This document shows, piece after piece, positions 1 to 8,704 of a stretch of 64,000 bases of DNA (position 1 is the first letter of the stretch; each line of letters opens with the position of its first letter). Location: NCBI RefSeq assembly GCF_003149535.1, contig NZ_QGDB01000004.1, forward strand, positions 312,501 to 376,500, written 5' to 3'. The position numbers and the translations under genes are program-made. The notes beneath the pieces were generated by a model. The model saw only the letters and a program-made list of their open reading frames with translations. It searched no databases and was not told the DNA's origin. This DNA is from Falsochrobactrum shanghaiense. Lineage in GTDB: Bacteria; Pseudomonadota; Alphaproteobacteria; Rhizobiales; Rhizobiaceae.

Positions 1-452
1 TTCTGATGATCCTGTTTCTGTCTTATTACGGCCTGAGCCTTGCCGGGTTCGACCTGCATCCGCTGCTGGCTGCCGGGGCATCGATGACGGTTTACGCATC
101 GGGCTATCTGGCGGAGATCTGGCGCGGCTGCATCCAGTCGGTGCCCAGGCCACAATGGGAAGCGTCAGAATCTCTCGCCATGACGCGCGGCCAGCAATAT
201 CGCTATGTGATCTTGCCGCAGGCAATCCGCATCTCGCTGCCATCCACGGTCGGCTTTGCCGTGCAGGTGGTCAAGAATACTTCGATTGCGTCGATCATCG
301 GCTTTGTCGAATTGGCCCGCGCGGGCACACTCATCAATAATGCAACGTTCCAGCCGTTCCGGGTGTTCGTGGCGGTGGCGATTCTCTATTTCGCGGTTTG
401 TTACCCGCTTTCGCTGCTCGCACGCTGGCTGGAAAGGAGGCTCAATGTCTGA
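1..452 (+). CDS. Polar amino acid-type ABC transporter permease, 5'-truncated by window edge
   Basis: Inner-membrane permease of the HisM/GlnP type. The reading frame is open from the window edge, so the N-terminus and true start lie outside. The visible ~149 residues carry the cytoplasmic EAA loop (EASESLAMTRGQQYRYVILPQAIR) that docks on the ATPase, followed by hydrophobic segments, and end in basic residues (LARWLERRLNV). The stop overlaps the start of the ATPase gene by 8 bases, so the two are translationally coupled. Substrate cannot be read from the sequence. The neighbouring hydroxyacid and idonate enzymes allow a sugar acid as well as an amino acid. Confidence 0.88.
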   Translation, partial: LMILFLSYYGLSLAGFDLHPLLAAGASMTVYASGYLAEIWRGCIQSVPRPQWEASESLAMTRGQQYRYVILPQAIRISLPSTVGFAVQVVKNTSIASIIGFVELARAGTLINNATFQPFRVFVAVAILYFAVCYPLSLLARWLERRLNV

Positions 453-1176
453 AGTCATCGTCAAAAACGTCCATAAGAGCTTCGGCGATGTCGAAGTTCT
501 CAAGGGCATATCGCTGAACGTGGAACGTGGTGAAGTCTTTGCGCTGATTGGCCGTTCTGGCTCAGGTAAAAGCACATTGTTGCGCTGCCTGAACGGTCTT
601 GAAAAGATCAATTCCGGCGAGATTGAAATTGCGGGTCACAAGGTGACAAGCGACCCCGCGCAATTGCGCAGATTGCGCAAGGATGTCGGCATCGTCTTTC
701 AGAGCTACAACCTGTTTCCGCATCTCACCGTTGGCGAAAACATCATGCTCGCACCCAAGATCGTCAAGGATGTGCCCAAATCGGAGGCGCGCAAAAAGGC
801 GGAGGAAGTGCTGCATATGGTGGGGCTTTCGGAAAAATTCGATGCCTATGCCGATCAGCTTTCGGGCGGGCAGCAACAGCGCGTCGCTATTGCCAGATCG
901 CTCGCAATGCAGCCCAAGGTGATGCTGTTTGACGAAGTGACGTCCGCGCTTGATCCGGAACTGACCGAAGAAGTGCTCAATGTGATGGAGGAACTGGCGC
1001 GCGGAGGCATGACCATGATCCTCGTGACCCACGAAATGGCGTTTGCACGCCGTGTCGCAACCCAGACGATTTTCATGCATCAGGGGAAGATTTGGGAAGA
1101 AGGACCGTCCGCAGAGCTTTTTGCCAATCCAAAGACGCCGGAACTGCGCCAGTTCGTCAAATCGGACGTCAAATAG
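445..1176 (+). CDS. Polar amino acid-type ABC transporter ATP-binding protein
   Basis: A 243-residue ATPase that powers the preceding permease. Walker A is GRSGSGKST (residues 36-44), the Q-loop is VFQSYNLFPH, the signature LSGGQQQR starts at 139, Walker B is VMLFDEVTSALD (159-170) and the switch His is 196. DEVTSALDPE is typical of the glutamine/histidine importer ATPases. The start at 445 is supported by GGAAAGGAGG immediately upstream and by overlap with the permease stop. An in-frame upstream extension inside the permease gene has no merit. All catalytic residues are present. Confidence 0.93.
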   Translation: MSEVIVKNVHKSFGDVEVLKGISLNVERGEVFALIGRSGSGKSTLLRCLNGLEKINSGEIEIAGHKVTSDPAQLRRLRKDVGIVFQSYNLFPHLTVGENIMLAPKIVKDVPKSEARKKAEEVLHMVGLSEKFDAYADQLSGGQQQRVAIARSLAMQPKVMLFDEVTSALDPELTEEVLNVMEELARGGMTMILVTHEMAFARRVATQTIFMHQGKIWEEGPSAELFANPKTPELRQFVKSDVK

Positions 1177-1205
1177 ACCGCATCACAATCATATAGAGAA
1201 GCAGC

Positions 1206-2141
1206 ATGTCCATTGAAATACTTCAGCTTTGCCCGCTGACCCCGGCATTGGAAGCAAGTCTCAACGAGCAATATAAAGTCCATCGCTGGTTTGAAACCGA
1301 AGATCAGGACGGCTTGTTGAAGGCTCATGCAGATGCGATCAAGGCCGTCGTTACCGGAGGCCATATCGGCATTCCCAACGATCTGGCGGATCGCCTGCCT
1401 CATCTGGAAATCGTGGCCATCAACGGCGTGGGCTTTGACAAGGTGGATCTGCACAAAGCACGCAGCAGAGGCTATCAGGTTTCCAATACGCCCGATGTAT
1501 TGACCGCGGACGTCGCCGATACGGCTATCGGCCTGATTATCGCCCAGGCGCGCCATATTGCGAGAGCGGATGCACATATACGCAAGGGCGAGTGGCCGAA
1601 GGCCGAAATCGGTCTTGGCACGCGCGTAACCGGCAGGCGCTACGGTATTTTTGGCCTCGGACGCATCGGCAAGGCGATTGCCAGACGGCTGGAGGGATTT
1701 GACGCCCGGATCAGCTATACGGGCCGCTCAAAACAGGATGTCGCCTATAGCTATTATCCAAGCCTGCTCGAACTGGCGCAAAATTGCGATGTGCTGGTCA
1801 TTGCTGCCGCAGCAAGCGCTGAAACGCGCCACGCCATCAATGCGGATGTGCTTGCAGCACTTGGCGCCAATGGCGTGCTGATCAATATTGCACGCGGCTC
1901 GCTGGTTGATGAAACCGCTCTGGTCCAGGCTCTCAAAGCGGGGCAAATCGGCGGCGCGGGGCTGGACGTGTTTGAAAACGAGCCGACCGTTCCAGCTGAA
2001 TTGTTTGACATGCCCAATGTCACACTGACGCCGCATATTGGCAGTGCAACCCATCAGACGCGCAAAGCAATGGGGGATCTGGTGCTGGCCAATCTGGCTG
2101 CGCATTTCAGCGGCAAGGAACTGGTGACGCCCGTGGTTTAA
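1206..2141 (+). CDS. D-2-hydroxyacid dehydrogenase (glyoxylate/hydroxypyruvate reductase-like)
   Basis: A cytoplasmic NAD(P)-dependent oxidoreductase of 311 residues that interconverts 2-keto acids and D-2-hydroxy acids. The Rossmann motif GLGRIG is at 150-155. The catalytic set is Arg230 (NIARGSLVDE), Glu259 (FENEP) and His277 (TPHIGSAT). After the second strand of the fold the sequence is YTGRS, which lacks the acidic residue usual for NAD and fits NADP. It lies 29 bases after the ATPase gene on the same strand, probably in the same operon. Its 3' end overlaps the convergent gene by 4 bases. Natural substrate is uncertain; the context suggests sugar-acid metabolism. Confidence 0.88.
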   Translation: MSIEILQLCPLTPALEASLNEQYKVHRWFETEDQDGLLKAHADAIKAVVTGGHIGIPNDLADRLPHLEIVAINGVGFDKVDLHKARSRGYQVSNTPDVLTADVADTAIGLIIAQARHIARADAHIRKGEWPKAEIGLGTRVTGRRYGIFGLGRIGKAIARRLEGFDARISYTGRSKQDVAYSYYPSLLELAQNCDVLVIAAAASAETRHAINADVLAALGANGVLINIARGSLVDETALVQALKAGQIGGAGLDVFENEPTVPAELFDMPNVTLTPHIGSATHQTRKAMGDLVLANLAAHFSGKELVTPVV

Positions 2142-3025
2142 CGGGCGTCTATTCCATCGAGCAGCCGCATCATTTCTGCTGAATCCTTGTCGCCCAATCC
2201 GGCAGCGCAAAGAAGCCGATGAATTTCCACCACCTGACCGGTCATCGGCAGCGGGGTTTTCGTTTTCATTGCAAAGGCTTGAAGCGAGTCGAGATCTTTG
2301 AGCATATTATCGATGCGCCCGGTCGGGCTGTAATCGCGCGCGGCGAATTTTGCCATGAATTCCTGCATGATGCGGCTATCGGCGCGCCCTCCGGCCAGCG
2401 CCTGCGGGATTGCCGCCGGATCGACGCCGCCCGCTTCGGCCAGCTTGACCGCCTCGGCAACGGCCTGAAACGTTACCGCGCAGAAAAGCTGGTTGATAAG
2501 CTTGGTCGTCTGTCCGGCTCCGCTTGGCCCCATCAGCGTATAATTGGCGCTAAGATGCTGCATCACCGCATAAGCGCGGTCAAAATCTGACCGATCCCCA
2601 CCAGCCATGATGGTCAGTTCACCCGACAGCGCACGCGGTGCGCCACCGGATAATGGGCAGTCCACCCATTTCATGCCGGTCTCCGCCGCCAGTTGCCCTG
2701 CCATCTGCGCCGTATCGACCGGATCGATCGACGACATGTCGATCAGCAATTTTTCCGCATCGGCAGATTGCGCAACGCCATCTTTTCCAAATACTGCACT
2801 GCGGACGATATTGGCATGATTGAGGCTGAGAATGACAAAGCTGCTTTGTGCCGTTGCTGCTGCTGGCGACGTTGCAGCCTGTGCGCCTCTGGCAACAAGA
2901 TTATCAACCTTGCTGTTATCCAGATCGAAAACCGTGACAATATTGCCGGTTTCCAGCAGGCGCGTTGCAATCGCGGTTCCCATGATCCCGGCACCGATCA
3001 TTGCAACTGTTTGAGCCTTGCTCAT
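2138..3025 (-). CDS. 3-hydroxyisobutyrate dehydrogenase-family NAD(P)-dependent oxidoreductase
   Basis: A 295-residue member of the beta-hydroxyacid dehydrogenase family. It has the N-terminal dinucleotide motif GAGIMG, the substrate-binding DCPLSGG segment and the catalytic Lys in GQTTKLINQLF. I chose the ATG at 3025 because AAGGGGA lies 8 bases upstream and the protein then begins directly at the Rossmann strand. An alternative ATG at 3049 overlaps the idnO stop (ATGA) and would add 8 residues. It is downstream of idnO on the same strand and probably co-transcribed. Likely substrates are tartronate semialdehyde- or hydroxy-acid-type compounds; the sequence does not fix which. Confidence 0.88.
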   Translation of the reverse strand: MSKAQTVAMIGAGIMGTAIATRLLETGNIVTVFDLDNSKVDNLVARGAQAATSPAAATAQSSFVILSLNHANIVRSAVFGKDGVAQSADAEKLLIDMSSIDPVDTAQMAGQLAAETGMKWVDCPLSGGAPRALSGELTIMAGGDRSDFDRAYAVMQHLSANYTLMGPSGAGQTTKLINQLFCAVTFQAVAEAVKLAEAGGVDPAAIPQALAGGRADSRIMQEFMAKFAARDYSPTGRIDNMLKDLDSLQAFAMKTKTPLPMTGQVVEIHRLLCAAGLGDKDSAEMMRLLDGIDAR

Positions 3026-3045
3026 GGCAAAAATCCCCTTTTGCG

Positions 3046-3813
3046 TCATACGCTGGCTGTCATTCCGCCGTCCACATGCAGAACCTGACCATTGACGAAA
3101 GAAGAGGCGTCGCCGCTTAGATAAACGGCTGCACCAACCAGTTCTTCGACATTGCCCCAGCGCCCCGCCGGGGTGCGCTTTTCCAGCCAGCCGGTGAATT
3201 CGGGATTATCCACCAGCGCCTGATTGAGCGGGGTCTTGAAATAACCCGGCGCGATAGCATTGACCTGTAGCCCATATTTGGCCCAGTCGGTCGCCATGCC
3301 GCGCGTGAGATTGCGCACCGCGCCCTTGGTTGCAGTATAGGGCGCGATGGAGGGGCGCGCCAATTCGCTCTGTACCGAGGCAATATTGATGATCTTGCCG
3401 CGCTTGCGCGCGATCATATGACGGGCAACAGCTTGCCCCACATAGAAGACGCTTGAAATATTGGTTTCGAGCAGAAGCTGCCATTTGTCCTGCGGAAAAT
3501 CTTCAAGCGGCGCGCGAAACTGCATACCGGCATTGTTAATGAGAATATCGATGGCCCCGCGCTCCCGCTCGATTGCATCCACCGCCGCCTTTGCGGCCTG
3601 CGCGTCAGTCACATCGAAATTTGCGGCATAGGCCGTGTGGCCCTTTTGTGTGAGCATCGCCATTGCCGCATCGACTTTTTTCGGATCGCGGCCATTGATG
3701 ATCACGGCTGCGCCATGCTCGGCCAGCCCTTGTGCGAGCGCCAGCCCGATGCCCTGACTGGAACCGGTAATCAGGGCAAGTTTGCCCGTCAGGTCAAAAA
3801 GCGGAAACGTCAT
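3046..3813 (-). CDS. idnO: Gluconate 5-dehydrogenase (IdnO-like SDR)
   Basis: A 255-residue short-chain dehydrogenase that interconverts gluconate and 5-ketogluconate. It has TGSSQGIG at residues 16-23, NNAG, the catalytic Ser in the NIASVQSEL segment, and YTATK. Recalled similarity to E. coli IdnO is strong across the whole length, including LVNNAG-like, MQ/VQSEL, IAPGYFKT, RTPA.RWG and FVNGH/Q...VDGGM segments. The start at 3813 has GGGAGAG upstream; the longer in-frame extension to 3903 would run through the operator and is unlikely. It is transcribed divergently from idnD. Confidence 0.92.
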   Translation of the reverse strand: MTFPLFDLTGKLALITGSSQGIGLALAQGLAEHGAAVIINGRDPKKVDAAMAMLTQKGHTAYAANFDVTDAQAAKAAVDAIERERGAIDILINNAGMQFRAPLEDFPQDKWQLLLETNISSVFYVGQAVARHMIARKRGKIINIASVQSELARPSIAPYTATKGAVRNLTRGMATDWAKYGLQVNAIAPGYFKTPLNQALVDNPEFTGWLEKRTPAGRWGNVEELVGAAVYLSGDASSFVNGQVLHVDGGMTASV

Positions 3814-3881
3814 CAATCTCTCCCGTTTTTGGTGCGGCGCAGCAGTTGCCGCCAGCATCCAGATGATTATCCTTGACTTAA

Positions 3882-3897
3882 ATGTTATCGGTAACAT
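3882..3897. promoter_or_regulatory. GntR/IdnR-type (LacI-family) operator between idnO and idnD
   Basis: ATGTTATCGGTAACAT has perfect 6-base arms around a 4-base centre. It matches the form of the E. coli gluconate/idonate repressor box ATGTTACCGATAACAT. It lies between TTGACT (3873-3878) and TATGCA (3897-3902), an 18-base spacer, so a bound repressor would block the idnD promoter and probably the divergent idnO promoter as well. The cognate LacI-family regulator is not in the window. Confidence 0.75.
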
Positions 3898-3923
3898 ATG
3901 CAAGTTTGATCACGGAGGAAGCT

Positions 3924-4958
3924 ATGAAAACTGTCGTTATCCACGCCGCAAAAGACCTCAGGATCGAGGACCGGGAAACCGAAGCCGTCGGGCCGGGGCA
4001 GGTGGAGGTCGCCATTCAGGCGGGCGGCATTTGCGGCTCCGATCTGCATTATTATCATGAGGGCGGCATTGGCGCGATCCGTGTGCGTGAACCGATGATC
4101 CTCGGCCATGAAGTGGCCGGAACCATTACGGCGTTGGGTGCCTCCGTCAACGGTCTGGCAATTGGCGACCGGGTGGCGGTATCGCCCAGCAGGCCGTGCA
4201 GTGCCTGCGATTATTGCCTCAAGGGCATGCAGAACCATTGCCTGAATATGCGCTTTTACGGCAGCGCAATGCCGATGCCGCATATTCAGGGTGCGTTTCG
4301 CCAGAGACTGGTGGCCGAAAGCTGGCAGTGCCATAAGGTGGCCGACAATGTTTCCATAAACGAGGCGGCATTCGCTGAACCCCTGGCGGTGACGCTTCAT
4401 GCGGTTGCGCGTGCCGGATCGCTGCTGAACAAGCGCGTTCTGGTCACGGGGTGCGGGCCAATCGGCGCGTTGATCATCATTGCTGCCCGGGCCCATGGCG
4501 CGCGGGAAATCGTGGCAACCGATGTGATGGAGCCGGTTCTTGCGAAAGTGCGCGAAATCGGTGCCGACCGGACGATCAATGTGGCTGAAAATGCCGAGCA
4601 ACTGGCGGCATATTCTGCCAATAAGGGCTATTTCGACGTGATGTTTGAAGCGTCGGGCAATGAGCGTGCCATGCGGTCCGGGCTTGAGGTGCTCAGGCCC
4701 CGCGGCATTCTGGTGCAGGTCGGCCTTGGCGGTGATGTTTCCATTCCGCAAAATCTGGTGGTGTCAAAAGAAATCGATATGCGCGGCTCATTCCGCTTCC
4801 ATGAGGAGTTTGGCCTTGCCGTCGATATGATCAACCGCCGGAGGGTCGATGTAAAGCCGCTTCTGAGCCGAACCTACCCGCTTGAGGAAGCCATCGCGGC
4901 CTTTGAAATCGCAGGTGATCGTAGCCAATCCATGAAGGTCCAGCTCTCCTTTGAATAG
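3924..4958 (+). CDS. idnD: L-idonate 5-dehydrogenase (zinc MDR family)
   Basis: A 344-residue zinc-dependent alcohol dehydrogenase oxidising L-idonate to 5-ketogluconate, the substrate of IdnO. The N-terminal segment GGICGSDLHYYHEG supplies the catalytic Cys, GHEV the His-Glu pair, and a Cys cluster (CSACDYCLKGMQNHC) the structural zinc site. The NAD fold begins at VTGCGPIGAL. Recalled E. coli IdnD shares GGICGSDLHYY, FAEPLAV, KGYFD and RGSFRF. The start has CGGAGGA at 3913-3919. The pair idnD/idnO flanks a shared operator, as expected for idonate catabolism. Confidence 0.93.
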   Translation: MKTVVIHAAKDLRIEDRETEAVGPGQVEVAIQAGGICGSDLHYYHEGGIGAIRVREPMILGHEVAGTITALGASVNGLAIGDRVAVSPSRPCSACDYCLKGMQNHCLNMRFYGSAMPMPHIQGAFRQRLVAESWQCHKVADNVSINEAAFAEPLAVTLHAVARAGSLLNKRVLVTGCGPIGALIIIAARAHGAREIVATDVMEPVLAKVREIGADRTINVAENAEQLAAYSANKGYFDVMFEASGNERAMRSGLEVLRPRGILVQVGLGGDVSIPQNLVVSKEIDMRGSFRFHEEFGLAVDMINRRRVDVKPLLSRTYPLEEAIAAFEIAGDRSQSMKVQLSFE

Positions 4959-5133
4959 GCGGATATCTGCATGACATTGTGCGTCTGACCGGGGACCCGG
5001 GAACAAAGAATATGAAGAACCGTTTCATACTCCTGTCAAAAAGGATATATTGCGGGCTTCCTGTCACGAAGAATGACAGCTTTCATCCCGCAGACGATCA
5101 ATCGAGCTTACACCAAACCACAGGGAGGACCCC

Positions 5134-5577
5134 ATGCCGAATACTATTCGCCTGCATCGTGTCATCGCCGCCAAACCGGAGAAGCTTTATCGCGCATTTA
5201 TCGAACCCGATGCCATTGCAAGCTGGCTTCCGCCATACGGATATCTTTGCACCGTACATGAACTGGACGCAAAGGTTGGCGGCAACCACAGAATGTCGTT
5301 TCGCAATTTCACCACAGGCCGCGGCCACTCTTTTGGTGGCACCTATCTTGAACTCGTTCCCGGCGAACGCCTCGTTTATACCGACAGGTTCGACGACCCC
5401 AACCTGCCGGGCGAAATGAAAGTCACGATCAGTCTGAAAGCGGTGTCGGTCGGCACCGAAATGCATATCGAGCAGGAAGGCGTACCAGATATTATCCCGC
5501 CGGAGGCCTGCTATCTTGGCTGGCAGGATTCATTACACAAGCTCGCGAAGCTGGTTGAGCCTGAAATCAATGAATAG
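5134..5577 (+). CDS. SRPBCC/AHSA1 domain protein
   Basis: A 147-residue single-domain protein of the START/SRPBCC helix-grip fold, AHSA1 (activator of Hsp90 ATPase-like) group. It opens with an RVIAAKPEKLYRAFIEPDAIASWLPP segment typical of the family. The core YLELVPGERLVYTDRFDD, the strands that follow and the C-terminal LGWQDSLHKLAKLV helix are also typical. ACAGGGAGGA precedes the start. These proteins bind hydrophobic ligands or act in stress responses; no specific ligand can be inferred. It stands alone, with no operon partner. Confidence 0.87.
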   Translation: MPNTIRLHRVIAAKPEKLYRAFIEPDAIASWLPPYGYLCTVHELDAKVGGNHRMSFRNFTTGRGHSFGGTYLELVPGERLVYTDRFDDPNLPGEMKVTISLKAVSVGTEMHIEQEGVPDIIPPEACYLGWQDSLHKLAKLVEPEINE

Positions 5578-5859
5578 GCACGCTTCATGCGTCAATCCTT
5601 GCGTTCGAAAGGGATGATGATAGTCATTCTTTCTTCCCGTCGAGCCTCCGGATGTCGTCCGCGTATGCGCTCGGAGTGGTGTTAGTCACGGCCAATATCG
5701 GGGAATTCTCACGCATCCGTGCTCTGAAGGTCGAAAACTGGCTACGCGACTGAGCGCTGCTGTTGTCCGCTCATACCGCAGATAAAGACTGGTTTTCCGC
5801 TGATGTCTGCTATGAATGTGGTTGCCGAATCTGAACAGCAAGTGATGCCCTGACGACTG

Positions 5860-6612
5860 ATGACGACCGACCCGCTCCACATTCTCAAAACCATTTATGG
5901 ATACGATGCTTTCCGTGGCCAGCAAGCGGATATCGTATCGCATGTGATCGCAGGCCATAATGCATTCGTGCTGATGCCGACGGGCGGCGGCAAATCGCTA
6001 TGCTATCAGATTCCCGCCCTTGCGCGCCCGGGCATGGGGATCGTGGTTTCACCGCTTCTGGCGCTGATGGCCGATCAGGTCTCCGCGCTCCGGCAGGCGG
6101 GTGTAAAGGCAGCGGCGCTCAATTCCGACCTTGCTGGCGATGACAGGCTTGCCTTGTGGCGTGATATCCATGCTGGGGCGCTTGATCTGCTCTATGTCGC
6201 GCCTGAAACCCTGCTCAGACCGGATACATTGCAACGCCTGAGCGATGTGCCTCTCTCGCTGATCGCTATCGACGAAGCCCATTGTCTGTCGCAATGGGGG
6301 CATGACTTCAGGCCATCCTATCGACAGCTTGATGTGTTGATGACGCAGTTTCCCGATACGCCACGCATGGCGTTGACCGCAACCGCCGACGAACCGACAC
6401 GTGCGGAAATCCTGTCGCATCTGTAGATTGAGGAGCGCGATGCCTTCATCGCCGGTTTCGACCGTCCCAATATTCGCTATGCGATCATGGAGAAGAACAA
6501 TCCCCGCGTGCAATTGAAACGTTTTCTACAGGATCACCAGGGCGAAAGCGGCATCGTTTACTGTCTTTCGAAACGGAAGACAGAAGAAACCGCCGAATGG
6601 CTGCGTAGCCTA
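5860..6612 (+). pseudogene. recQ: recQ helicase fragment: in-frame stop and 3' truncation
   Basis: The first ~251 codons of a RecQ-type DNA helicase. Motif I (MPTGGGKSLCYQ), the DEAH-containing motif II (IDEAHCLSQWGHDFRPSY) and motif III (LTATAD) are intact. Codon 189 (6424-6426) is an amber stop, after which the same frame continues with good RecQ sequence (FIAGFDRPNIRYAI, GIVYCLSKRKTEETAEWL) until it meets the transposase remnant near 6610. The rest of helicase domain 2, the RQC and the HRDC domains are absent and do not resume after the insertion. A full RecQ is about 600 residues, so this copy is dead; an intact recQ presumably lies elsewhere. Confidence 0.9.
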
Positions 6613-7527
6613 GCATTCCAGTTGCGTTTTTAATTTGATGTGTGCTTGTTGTGCGGCTGCTTGATGAGCTCGTCGCCAGAGCGACCAAGCGATGATGTAT
6701 GAAGGTTCGATGCGCGCCCGTGCGAGGCGGGTTGCAATTCGGCGGATTTCCTGGATCGACCAGCGGATCAGTGCCGGTGCTGCGTCCGTTTCATCATGCT
6801 TTTTGGCGGCGGTGCGGCATTGGCATGGCGGCGGATCGCCGCCATCATGGCGAAAGCGAGCATGACCAACGAGACATGGCGATGCCAGCGCCGGCTTGGT
6901 GGCGAAGCCGGTATTGTTCAGCACATGGGCCCTGGCCATATGCCCGGCATCGTCCGCCCAGGCCTTCGGCAGATAGAGCGCCCGGTCAATGAAGGTATGG
7001 CCGTGGCGTGAGACGTAGGAAGCAAACACGCCGATCTGACAATTGGTGATCTTGCCCGCCGAGCCGGTGTATTGCCGCCCAACCCCGCACGACGCCTTGC
7101 CCTGCTTGAGAAAGCCGGTTTCGTCGATCACAAGAACCGCATCGTCGTCGGCCAGCGTTTCAAGGGCATAGTCGCGTACGATATCGCGCAACGCAGCCGC
7201 ATCCCAGCGCCCCCTACCCAAAATAGCCTGCTGACGCCATGGACCGGGATCGCCGGCCGCCTCCGCCCGCATCCATCCGGTCTTGCGACGTTCATCCCCG
7301 AGCAGCCCGTCCATAAACCGTTCCGCCGAAACTCCCACCCGTTCCTGCGTGAACAATGGACGCATCCGCTTCTTCACATCGCGCAGCGAAGATGCCCAAA
7401 GCACGCCGTTGACGAAAGTAAGGTTATCACCTCCCGAACGGCCCGGATCACTGGGCTTGCCGGGTAGCAAATGCCCGATCCGCCGCCATTGTTCAGGCGT
7501 CAGTTCATACCGCTTGGGCTTCGACAT
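6610..7527 (-). mobile_element. Mosaic transposase remnant: IS5-like N-terminus fused to degraded IS701-like body
   Basis: One open frame, but composed of unrelated pieces. Residues 1-48 ([20 protein letters not shown] and [10 protein letters not shown]) are the start of an IS5-family transposase. From about residue 49 (near 7380) the sequence becomes IS701-like: [50 protein letters not shown], and at the C-terminus [33 protein letters not shown]. The central IS701 catalytic region between ATKPALASP and the tail is missing. The stretch 6815-6880 reads better in another frame ([20 protein letters not shown]), so frameshifts have occurred. Not expected to be active. Confidence 0.82.
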
Positions 7528-7607
7528 CAGGGATCTCCAGATCAATGAATCTGGAAATCCATGAATCACACTCCTCGACAGAAATGAATCCTGAATGTCG
7601 ATTCAAC

Positions 7608-8513
7608 CTAACAGATGGTCGAAACCTCTTTGACAAGCCAATCGCGAAAGAGCTGCAATGCCGGGTTGGAGGCAATGTTTTCGTGGCTACATATAAACTT
7701 GTAGGATTCCTTGGGCTCGAAATATTGCTCGGACACGATACAGAGGCTTCCGCGCTGCACGTCGCTTTCGACCAGAGGTCGATGAGAAAAACCAATGCCC
7801 TGTCCGGAACGAGCAGCCGCCAACAATGTGTGCTGATCGTCAAAAAAGAGGTTCGAATTGGCGGCTAAATCATCAAACCCGTGGTGGGATATCCATCTTT
7901 TCCAGTCATTTGCGTCTCGATAATGCAAGCGAGGAATGTCAGGATTTACGAGGAGATCTTCTGGATTTGTCGTGTTGGCCAGAAGTGAGGGGCTACAGAC
8001 AGGCACCAGTCTTTCTTTTAGAAGCTCGATGCTGTACATGCCCGCAGGCGGATGCAGGCAATATTTGATCTGTGCGTCTTCTCTATCCTGGGCGCTGGAA
8101 TCTATATCGAGATTATTCAGGTGAAGCTGGATACCTGGATTTTGCTTTAAGAAGCCAGCTATCCTGCTTGCGATCACTTCCATTGCAAAAAAGGGACCGG
8201 CACGAACCCGAAGAATTTGGGCCTTGTTGTCCTGCCCGATCAGCGTCGTAACTGCACTAATTTCATCAAATGCCCGAGCACAAACCTCCAGCAGCAGTGC
8301 GCCTTCTGCGGTAACGGATACACCGCGTGAGCCGCGAATAAGCAACTGACAACCCAAAGCCTGTTCCAGCAACTTGACTTGATGGCTCACAGCGCCCTGA
8401 CTGACTGCAAGCTCTTCTGCGGCGGCAGTGAAGCTTTGACAATACGAAACTGCTTCAAAAGCTCTTAAGGCTCTCAAGCTTGGGAGTCTTCGTCGTTTCG
8501 CGCGTAAAGTCAT
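7608..8513 (-). CDS. LysR family transcriptional regulator (GcvA-like)
   Basis: A 301-residue LysR-type regulator. The N-terminal winged helix spans roughly residues 8-67, with the recognition region FTAAAEELAVSQGAVSHQVKLLEQALG. The effector-binding domain follows, from about residue 90. RRRLPSLRALRAFEAV at the start is the usual opening of GcvA-like regulators. I take the ATG at 8513; a TTG at 8576 would add 21 residues outside the family core. It is divergent from the binding-protein gene at 8705, the classical arrangement for a LysR protein controlling its neighbour. The effector is unknown. Confidence 0.9.
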   Translation of the reverse strand: MTLRAKRRRLPSLRALRAFEAVSYCQSFTAAAEELAVSQGAVSHQVKLLEQALGCQLLIRGSRGVSVTAEGALLLEVCARAFDEISAVTTLIGQDNKAQILRVRAGPFFAMEVIASRIAGFLKQNPGIQLHLNNLDIDSSAQDREDAQIKYCLHPPAGMYSIELLKERLVPVCSPSLLANTTNPEDLLVNPDIPRLHYRDANDWKRWISHHGFDDLAANSNLFFDDQHTLLAAARSGQGIGFSHRPLVESDVQRGSLCIVSEQYFEPKESYKFICSHENIASNPALQLFRDWLVKEVSTIC

Positions 8514-8704
8514 ATCATTATGAATTTTTCTAATATCATTGAATAGATCTTTTGCATTGATCGACCCCCGGCACAAGCATAATCGTCAATAATCAAAAAC
8601 GCCCTTCGGTATCGAACTCATCTGGTCCTGATCACGGGCGACAGTGCGCGTCTGTGCAGCACGAGGCAAGGGCATATAAAGGGCATATAAAAGGAGAACG
8701 AAAC

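Noticed and set aside
6424-6426. Recoding of the amber codon in recQ
   Set aside because: The gene is also truncated at its 3' end, so decay explains the stop better than readthrough.
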